Part shown: positions 33,762 through 39,702 of the stretch, one piece after another
Layout: every line of letters begins with the position of its first letter
How positions within the stretch are numbered: position 1 is the stretch's first letter
Assembly: GCA_913063125.1 (NCBI GenBank)
Contig: CAJXZM010000044.1
Span: 1 to 39,702, forward strand
Direction of reading: 5' to 3'
DNA length: 39,702 nucleotides
Source of the DNA: an uncultured Gammaproteobacteria bacterium
Lineage (GTDB): Bacteria > Pseudomonadota > Gammaproteobacteria > Pseudomonadales > Ketobacteraceae
Translations under genes and position numbers: made by a program
The notes under the pieces: generated by a model
The model's database searches: none
What the model saw: the letters and a program-made list of their open reading frames with translations, nothing else
What the model was told of the DNA's origin: nothing

Positions 33762-35336
33762 CTACAATTCTTCCGCCACCAAAGATAACTCGACCCTCGG
33801 TAGCCGATAGTTATGAGATCTATTACTCTCTCCCGGGATTTTTGGTAACGGGTGATCGGCACCGTAACCAACGGGACGTAAACGCGCTACATTTACACCA
33901 TAAGTCTGAGAAAAATACGTCGCTACCGATTCTGCCCGAGATTGCGACAGCATTTTGTTTGCCAGCGTGTCACCGCGCAATCCGGTATGCCCACCAACAA
34001 GCAATCGAAAGTTGGGATAATGAGAAAGTTGTTTGGCGGCTTTATCCAATTCCTTTTTACTCTCGTCGTCTAGCGTTGAGGTTCCGCTTTGGAACGTTAG
34101 AGGGCGATTACGTAAGGTTCCTACCTCTCGTAAGTTCAACCAGCCATTCTCACTTAAGATTGAAAATGGCCGTGTTAACGAGTCAGTACTCCCATCATTA
34201 CTACCCTTGTTGTTATTTGTTCCAAAACCAATGGTATTTCCAGTGCTAAACAAACTGGAGACGACTTCACGCTGCGTCAGCCGATAAGGATTTTTACCCG
34301 GTAACGGCGACGCAGTAAAATCACCAGCTTGCAGTAAAATATCTAGGGTGGCTTCAATAGACTCAACAAGCCCTTCCTGACTACTCACACCATCCATATC
34401 GACGCCAAACCAGGATAAGGCATTCTCTGTCAATGAAACCCAGTGAACCCCCTTTAGTACCGTTTCTGCAACCTCTGGCTTCATCGAATCACGCTGGGCC
34501 AATAGGCTAACCAGTGCGCCCGGGTTATCTTTAAAATGTTTGAGCGTTCTAAAATAGTGATAGAGCAAGTCCGTTACCGCAGCTTTATTCTCTCGATAAT
34601 AGTCGTGATTTACTATCAACACATCGACAATTAAGTTATGGGTATCTTCAGTGCCGAGTATTTTTCCAATGCCTTCCTGTGCTAATGCTTTTGATACATC
34701 AGGCTCCCACAACACTGCAACTTGCGTGTGCTTTTTCAGTATTTTCTCCAAGGCATCGGTAGAACCTTCTGTCTCCACCCGCCAATCTCCACCCACTTGA
34801 CGCAAATGTGGCACATCGAAATGTGAGGAGATAGCCTTAAGCAAGTGTTCACTAGGAGAGTCTGGCGTAAAACCAACCCGTAATGTTGGGTTGGTTTTTA
34901 AGTCATCAATTGTTGTTACACTGTCCTTCCAGGCAACAACCGCATCTCCGCCTTTAGACTCATCTATTACCGCAACAATTGCACCAGGGTAGTCAAATTG
35001 AGCACCGTTAAGCAGATAAGAATCCACCGTGGCCACTGCAAAATCGACACTGCGTTTTTTCAATGCCTTCATGCGACTGGAATAATCAGCTTGATCCTCT
35101 ACGCATTCAAGTAGATAACCGGCCTGGCGCATGCGCCTTTTCATCTCACCAGAGCACAGCGGCATATAGCCAACCCAGTTATCAACACCGATACGCACAT
35201 GAGCCTTGATATTTTTTGCATCCGAGGCATTCAATTGTATTTGATCATTTTTCGCCGTGAGTAGGGTTTTATATCCAACCAGTGCAATAGCACCTACAAC
35301 AACCAACGAAATAACAATTTTCACATGAGTATTCAA
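33762..35336 (-). CDS. Membrane-anchored solute-binding protein fused to an OmpA domain (second copy)
   Basis: 524 aa. A TTG start at 35336 is preferred because GGGAGGGG lies 7 nt upstream; a GTG four codons later is possible. An N-terminal hydrophobic anchor (about 5-25) is followed by a periplasmic type-2 solute-binding domain (about 47-340, NMT1/PstS-like: VRIGVDNWVGYMPLCSGEM, then VDFAVATVDSYLL). A Ser/Asn/Gly-rich linker leads to an OmpA-type domain (about 410-520; FQSGTSTLDDES, GGHTGLRGDTLANKMLSQSRAESV). The conserved Asp that binds DAP (GHTD) is Gly here, while the Arg in SRAESV is kept, so murein binding may be weak or altered. No permease is encoded nearby. Confidence 0.85.
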   Translation of the reverse strand: MNTHVKIVISLVVVGAIALVGYKTLLTAKNDQIQLNASDAKNIKAHVRIGVDNWVGYMPLCSGEMKRRMRQAGYLLECVEDQADYSSRMKALKKRSVDFAVATVDSYLLNGAQFDYPGAIVAVIDESKGGDAVVAWKDSVTTIDDLKTNPTLRVGFTPDSPSEHLLKAISSHFDVPHLRQVGGDWRVETEGSTDALEKILKKHTQVAVLWEPDVSKALAQEGIGKILGTEDTHNLIVDVLIVNHDYYRENKAAVTDLLYHYFRTLKHFKDNPGALVSLLAQRDSMKPEVAETVLKGVHWVSLTENALSWFGVDMDGVSSQEGLVESIEATLDILLQAGDFTASPLPGKNPYRLTQREVVSSLFSTGNTIGFGTNNNKGSNDGSTDSLTRPFSILSENGWLNLREVGTLRNRPLTFQSGTSTLDDESKKELDKAAKQLSHYPNFRLLVGGHTGLRGDTLANKMLSQSRAESVATYFSQTYGVNVARLRPVGYGADHPLPKIPGESNRSHNYRLPRVELSLVAEEL

Positions 35337-35360
35337 AAAAACGCCCCTCCCTGGTTAGAT

Positions 35361-36185
35361 TTATTGGCTAAATTCACTGACGCTAAAGGAATCCAGCTCT
35401 GCCAGAACATTATCCAACCCTGCTTGTAGCGCCTTGGGGTTGTCTGCAGCTTTATAATAAGCCTTACCCTGCTGATTCAAAGAGTGCTTTTCATCAATAC
35501 AAAAACCTATCGTGTGCAAAATCACAGGCGATTCTTGATAGATCTCATTCACAATTGCTACCGGATTTTCACCCGAAGAGGCATCACCATCCGTAACCAC
35601 TACTAAATGATATTCCCCATAGCCAAGTTGTTTTTTCCCCTGCTCAGTCAGCTTTTTGAATGCTTGTTTCAGTGCCGATTTTAGCGGTGTACCAGATTGT
35701 GCCGACACCTCATTTACCTTTTGAATAAAAATATTTCTGTTCTTATCGCCTAACGGCAATCGCTCTGAAATCCCTTTAACATCAAACGCAAGCATTCCCA
35801 AGTTTGCATCACTGGCTAAAGCCGCAGAAAATACAGTGAGTGCATTTTTTGCAGCCCTCATCTTGGTTTTTCCACCAGAACAGCGTTTTCCTGCCATGCT
35901 ACCGGAACCATCAAGAATCACATAATAGTTCGATGCCAGTATATTCTCGGCAACAGTCACCTGTTCAGTATCATCGATATTTGGCCAGGCGTATTCGACC
36001 AATGTTTTTGGTGATTGCCTATTATCATCCGCAGTCGACACTTTCGCGGGTGGTGTACTATTAACATGTGGCGTCAAGGTCGGTGCTTGTGCGTTGGTTT
36101 GTTCGCTGTCATCGCAGCCACTTAACCCGACAATAGACAGCCCCAACATCCCCACCATCGGCATCATTAATACATAGTTTTTCAT
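35361..36185 (-). CDS. von Willebrand factor A domain lipoprotein
   Basis: 274 aa from the ATG at 36185 (MKNYVLMMPMVGMLGL), chosen because GGAG lies 8 nt upstream and a lipobox LSGC gives acyl Cys24; an ATG six codons earlier is less likely. The residue after Cys is Asp (CDD), the inner-membrane retention signal of the Lol system. A Pro/Thr-rich linker leads to a vWA domain (about 85-265) with a full MIDAS: DGSGS (92-96), SGTPLKSAL and VVTDGDASSG. MIDAS domains bind a divalent metal and a protein or peptide partner. It lies between the two SBP-OmpA genes (8 and 24 bp gaps), the likely partners. Confidence 0.88.
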   Translation of the reverse strand: MKNYVLMMPMVGMLGLSIVGLSGCDDSEQTNAQAPTLTPHVNSTPPAKVSTADDNRQSPKTLVEYAWPNIDDTEQVTVAENILASNYYVILDGSGSMAGKRCSGGKTKMRAAKNALTVFSAALASDANLGMLAFDVKGISERLPLGDKNRNIFIQKVNEVSAQSGTPLKSALKQAFKKLTEQGKKQLGYGEYHLVVVTDGDASSGENPVAIVNEIYQESPVILHTIGFCIDEKHSLNQQGKAYYKAADNPKALQAGLDNVLAELDSFSVSEFSQ

Positions 36186-36211
36186 ACTAACACTCCAGTC
36201 CATTGGTTCAG

Positions 36212-37993
36212 TTACAAAGGTGAAAATACCGAGGATTCTGCTTCTACCTGAATAATACGAAATACCACTCGCATATTACTACGCCATTCCTGTTCCGTTT
36301 TCGGGGCGCAAGGATCGCCACCACAAATCCCGGTATTTGGCTGACGAATCCCTTGACCCACCACGGCAAATTGGCCTGGGTCTAGTCGAATTTTCTCACT
36401 GTCTCCATACTCAATAAGTTGTTTACGTACTGCATTAGCTCGCGTAAGACTCAGGTTTTTTGCCGATTGCTTTATCCGCTTTAACACCACGCCACTCTCC
36501 CCAAGTTTCTTCTTTTTCAAGTAACCCATTGGATCACTGTGGCCCTCGATCGTAATCAGGGCGCCTCCATAGGTACTGGCCAAGTCAATGACTTTATTAA
36601 AGGAATCTGCGTAAAGCTCGGTGGAGAAGGTATTTTGATTGGGTTTAAAAAACACCTCAAAAGAAAACAAGGTGCCATCAGCCAATGTTCCTTGCTGTTG
36701 CTTCCGAGCAACCACCGCACTGACCTTTGCACTATCAAAACGAGAGGCTGTACTATCTTGTGTATTTAACAATCCCGCTTGCAAACGGCCATAATCCCAA
36801 CCAGCATGTTCAAACCCTATGACGCCATTCAACAGCCCCAACGATACAAATTGATGCTGTATTTCTGTGCTCAAACGTTGCATATTTCTCGGGTAACGAC
36901 TATTCGTGAAAAAGTTCACGTTGTCTGAATAACCAGTGAATTCGACATCTGCATACAGCCCTTCACTGTCGGCAACCGCAGCCTCAGCATCTAACAAAAA
37001 CTTGCCAGCTTTTTTCACCAGTGTTTTACGTTCGCTGCTTTGAACCTGCATGATGCCTTGGACCTGCTCCTGAGCTTTCAACAATGTGTGTACAAACTTT
37101 TCCACTTTTGCTTTGTTTTTAGCAAAATAGTCTGCTCTGACGGCATAGATATCGGCAATGATCCGATTGGCAGTTTTTGTTGATAATAAGATCTTGGCCC
37201 CGTTAATAGAATCTTCTGCCCCCGTACCCACCGTTCCGTTGGAAGTTAACGCCAACGCATCAGGAATGATCATTAACGCAGCATCAACATTTGACTCATA
37301 CAATGCGGACATCGGGGTATTATCGGTACCGGTTAGATCTGGCAACCATTTAACAGTAATATCACTCATACGTAGACCTGAATCACTGAGAATTTTTGTT
37401 AGATAGTCCACATGTGGGCCATATGCCTGCAATGCAACCGTTTTACCTTTCAAGTCTTTTGCGCTCTTGATCCCACTCTTAACAACCAAAGCATCTCCAC
37501 CAGCAGACCAAGTAAGCTGAGATATCACAATCGGCTTGGTTCTGGGGTCTTTTGATAATAACGCCAATGCCTGAGCACACATGCCCAACGTGCACCGCAA
37601 ATAGGGAGAATCCCCTTGAATATAGGACTTTAACTGGTTAACAAAACTATCTTCCCTAACCAATTGAAAATTCAGACCAGCCTGGCCAAACAAGCTGTTT
37701 GGGGTGGTGCTAAGAGCATTTCCATTGGCATGAATGATCGCAAACTCAGCCCCCCAGGTAATAATTGGCAGCCTTAGCTGAGAGGACTGGCTAACGTCAC
37801 CAACAGGTGTGGTAATCACCGCCGTAAGTGGCTTGGCGTCAACATAACGAGGGGCTGCGATATTTGATTGGCTATTTAATAACATCAATATCATTAACAA
37901 GCCCTGGACTAAAGATGTCTTCGTCGTTAGCCACTTACGTTGTTGCACCGTTAAGTGCGTCTTTATGTACATCGTTAACTTCATCCTTTTCAC
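36212..37993 (-). CDS. Solute-binding protein fused to an OmpA domain (first copy)
   Basis: 593 aa from a GTG at 37993, supported by GGAGG 6 nt upstream; an ATG three codons later would be too far from it. A long N-region and hydrophobic stretch (about 28-47, SLVQGLLMILMLLN) act as a signal or anchor. An NMT1-like periplasmic domain follows (about 70-400: ITWGAEFAIIHANG, GKTVALQAYGPHVDYLTKIL, ESNVDAALMIIPDAL). The OmpA-type domain (about 450-590) keeps the DAP-binding Asp (GHSD) and Arg (LSLTRANAV), but has a Lys-rich insert of about 20 residues between them. Two Cys (ICGGDPC) sit near the end. It should bind a small ligand and murein at the same time. Confidence 0.85.
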   Translation of the reverse strand: MKRMKLTMYIKTHLTVQQRKWLTTKTSLVQGLLMILMLLNSQSNIAAPRYVDAKPLTAVITTPVGDVSQSSQLRLPIITWGAEFAIIHANGNALSTTPNSLFGQAGLNFQLVREDSFVNQLKSYIQGDSPYLRCTLGMCAQALALLSKDPRTKPIVISQLTWSAGGDALVVKSGIKSAKDLKGKTVALQAYGPHVDYLTKILSDSGLRMSDITVKWLPDLTGTDNTPMSALYESNVDAALMIIPDALALTSNGTVGTGAEDSINGAKILLSTKTANRIIADIYAVRADYFAKNKAKVEKFVHTLLKAQEQVQGIMQVQSSERKTLVKKAGKFLLDAEAAVADSEGLYADVEFTGYSDNVNFFTNSRYPRNMQRLSTEIQHQFVSLGLLNGVIGFEHAGWDYGRLQAGLLNTQDSTASRFDSAKVSAVVARKQQQGTLADGTLFSFEVFFKPNQNTFSTELYADSFNKVIDLASTYGGALITIEGHSDPMGYLKKKKLGESGVVLKRIKQSAKNLSLTRANAVRKQLIEYGDSEKIRLDPGQFAVVGQGIRQPNTGICGGDPCAPKTEQEWRSNMRVVFRIIQVEAESSVFSPL

Positions 37994-38112
37994 CGATTAC
38001 CTCCAATGGTCTTGAGTTATTTGCAGGTCTCGATAATAACACAAGGATTAGCACGTTTGGCTACCTAGCGAAACCGGCTACCTTTTTTGATCACCCCTTT
38101 GACTACCCTGCG
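37994..38112. promoter_or_regulatory. 119-bp gap before the first SBP-OmpA gene, possible internal promoter
   Basis: This is the only sizeable gap in the minus-strand locus. On the minus strand it carries a GGTAGCC direct repeat (around 38050-38080) and the GGAGG ribosome site of the next gene. It may hold a promoter for the six downstream genes, but no convincing -35/-10 pair was found. Confidence 0.3.
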
Positions 38113-38841
38113 TTATTCCATTGATCTCAGTCCATGTTCACAGTGCTCGTAGATTCCTCGATACACCTCCAAAATCATTTTCGAACGCTCCGCATCACCT
38201 CCCAACGCCGCCCGCTGATAATGCGCAATGATTTTTTTCAAATAGGCCTGATGCTCTTGGTCGTTTACATCCCACATGTTGCCAACCGAAGATACTTTTA
38301 CATGTCCATCTATTTCCATCCCAGCACTAACATGTAAAACCTCATATTGACGCCCCTTCTCTGAAACAATCCATTCATCTTTCAATGAAACACGTTCTTC
38401 TATTAAGTATTCTCGAACACCAAACACTCCATTTGCGGGGCATAACAAGAAATCAATAGAATCACCAACATAGGTTTTCAAAATAGCGCCCATGATAGTC
38501 GTAACGGTACTGCCTCCCACCCCGGCAAGGATAATCAGGTGCCGCTGTCCTTGCTCAAAAACCAAATCAGCCGCATCCCCGGCGATTAGACCAAAACGTT
38601 CTTTTGGAAGCATTTCTAATTTTGATTCTAACCACTGGATAATATGAGGTACTTGATCAACAAATATCAGCTTGTCACAAAGCTCCGCTTCGACAATTTT
38701 TATCCCTAAATAGCCATGATCACAACAACAGTCCCAGATGCGGTCATAACGGTTTGAAGGTTGTTGCTTGGCAGCTTCAATTAAATCAAAAAGTGATTGC
38801 AACCGCGCGCCTAATGACCCCACCAAACTATCAATTGGCAT
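38113..38841 (-). CDS. SAM-dependent methyltransferase, TrmK-like (COG2384)
   Basis: 242 aa. Motif I is DCCCDHGYLG (37-46), matching the DIGCDHGYL motif of TrmK-type tRNA m1A22 methyltransferases. The IFVDQVP strand end, LAGVGGS (motif IV region) and CPANGVFGVREYLIEERV also fit. Its position directly after a protein kinase gene (3-bp gap) and before envelope genes is unusual for a tRNA enzyme; the substrate could be different. It is the second gene of the locus in the window. Confidence 0.8.
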   Translation of the reverse strand: MPIDSLVGSLGARLQSLFDLIEAAKQQPSNRYDRIWDCCCDHGYLGIKIVEAELCDKLIFVDQVPHIIQWLESKLEMLPKERFGLIAGDAADLVFEQGQRHLIILAGVGGSTVTTIMGAILKTYVGDSIDFLLCPANGVFGVREYLIEERVSLKDEWIVSEKGRQYEVLHVSAGMEIDGHVKVSSVGNMWDVNDQEHQAYLKKIIAHYQRAALGGDAERSKMILEVYRGIYEHCEHGLRSME

Positions 38842-38844
38842 TAT

Positions 38845-39702
38845 TTATACTCCAAATAAAAAGTACAACATCACCAATTGGCTCGCCATCAATACTGCAC
38901 TTAGCCCTTTCCAAAACAACAACGGGTTTCGCTCAATTAACGGCTTCATGTCAGGGCTCAAAAACACTTCATTAGGATATTTCAAATCGTTTAAGAATTC
39001 TGACAAACTGTCATAACGTAAATCTGCATTCACTTGTAAAGCTTTACGTAGCGCTCCGTCCACCCAAACCGGAATTAACGGATTATATACGTATGCAGGC
39101 GTATAGGTCAGAATACTAAACTGCTTAATGTTCATCGACTTCTCGTACGCTTCTCCGTACGGCACCTGTGCTGTTAACATTTCATACACAACCATCGCTA
39201 ATGAAAACTGGTCGCTACGTTCAGTACGAGGGCGATTCAATCTATATTCAGGGGCTGAGTACTCTAACGTTCCAAGTGGTATTTCATCCTCAGATGAACG
39301 GGTCATTTCATCGACACCAGCAACAAACACAGAACCAAAATCAACAATTTTTGCTTTGCCGTTATGAATCACAACATTGTCAGGTTTAATGTCTTGATGT
39401 AGCGACTCCCTACGATGAAATGCACGCAAACCTTTAATCATGTGATCAGTTAATGTCACAACTTCTGAAAGCTCCATCACTCCGCCCTTTTCAACACGGT
39501 CCATAATGGTTTCACCTTCAACCATTTCAATCAGATAATAAAGGAAGGTTCGCTTGCGTTCTGACTTAACAATTTCAACAACATGTGGACTGGAAATCCT
39601 TGACCCAACCCACTCCTCCATAACAAAGCGCTCTACGTAACCCGTATCGCCCTGACATAACACTGACGGGGTTTTCATGACACATTGCTTACCGGTTTCC
39701 AA
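38845..39702 (-). CDS. Ser/Thr protein kinase with C-terminal membrane anchor (partial, N terminus outside window)
   Basis: 285 aa visible; the frame runs off the window edge, so the glycine loop is missing. Present: the ATP Lys in VMKTP (residue 10 of the fragment), helix C Glu in FVMEEW, HQDIKPDN (102-109), DFGS (121-124), APEYR (150-154) and the SDQFSLAMVVYEMLTAQVPY segment. The Arg of HRD is Gln, making it a non-RD kinase that need not be activated by loop phosphorylation. The last about 22 residues are a membrane segment (GLSAVLMASQLVMLYFLF) that tail-anchors it. Proteobacterial kinases with this tail are often fused to an N-terminal PP2C phosphatase; whether this one is lies beyond the window. 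Confidence 0.88.
   Translation of the reverse strand: METGKQCVMKTPSVLCQGDTGYVERFVMEEWVGSRISSPHVVEIVKSERKRTFLYYLIEMVEGETIMDRVEKGGVMELSEVVTLTDHMIKGLRAFHRRESLHQDIKPDNVVIHNGKAKIVDFGSVFVAGVDEMTRSSEDEIPLGTLEYSAPEYRLNRPRTERSDQFSLAMVVYEMLTAQVPYGEAYEKSMNIKQFSILTYTPAYVYNPLIPVWVDGALRKALQVNADLRYDSLSEFLNDLKYPNEVFLSPDMKPLIERNPLLFWKGLSAVLMASQLVMLYFLFGV

Noticed and set aside
33762..37993. Phosphate, nitrate or taurine ABC transporter
   Set aside because: The two binding proteins are fused to OmpA domains and no permease or ATPase gene is present in the locus.

Overview
The window looks like chromosomal DNA of a Gram-negative gammaproteobacterium, probably a marine or Oceanospirillales/Alteromonadales-type organism. 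Evidence for this: a meso-DAP murein recycling ligase (Mpl), an SmrA-type endonuclease, OmpA-type peptidoglycan-binding domains, lipoproteins with lipoboxes, an OruR-type AraC regulator and a PPi-type phosphofructokinase. Genus cannot be fixed from the sequence alone. No rRNA, tRNA, CRISPR array, phage or transposase gene was recognised.

Layout. 1-4423: the end of an unknown gene, an exported glutaredoxin-like protein, a flavin reductase-family protein, then a minus-strand run of a Cys-paired exported protein, a DUF924 protein and an FAD monooxygenase. 4641-10390: a plus-strand set with a Cys-free exported protein, a small four-helix b-type cytochrome and a large exported protein that joins a beta-propeller to six CxxCH haem sites. 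10459-15591: an alpha/beta hydrolase, then a ferric iron ABC transporter (fbpABC) behind a perfect Fur operator, with a hairpin between binding protein and permease. 15707-20867: acetyl-CoA synthetase and a hybrid histidine kinase. 20935-25366: fatty acid desaturase, divergent AraC regulator, smrA, a small lipoprotein and mpl. 25415-26073: a small membrane-protein gene bracketed by near-identical 18-bp inverted repeats, one end expanded into five perfect 15-bp tandem repeats. 26279-27599: PPi-type phosphofructokinase with a strong bidirectional terminator. 27612-29889: an orphan membrane trio (unknown protein, COX3-like, COX4-like) divergent from a TetR regulator, with an operator placed over both predicted promoters.

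29960-39702 (all minus strand) is the most striking part: a tightly packed locus encoding a tail-anchored Ser/Thr kinase (cut by the window edge), a TrmK-like methyltransferase, two periplasmic solute-binding/OmpA fusion proteins, a von Willebrand A lipoprotein between them, a two-TM coiled-coil protein, a TelA-family protein and a 590-aa orphan. It reads like an envelope-spanning sensing or stress device: ligand-binding proteins tethered to murein, a MIDAS adaptor, a membrane coiled-coil link, and cytosolic TelA plus kinase effectors. Its job is unknown. The haem protein set next to the iron transporter is the second candidate for an undescribed system, possibly iron-linked redox chemistry.
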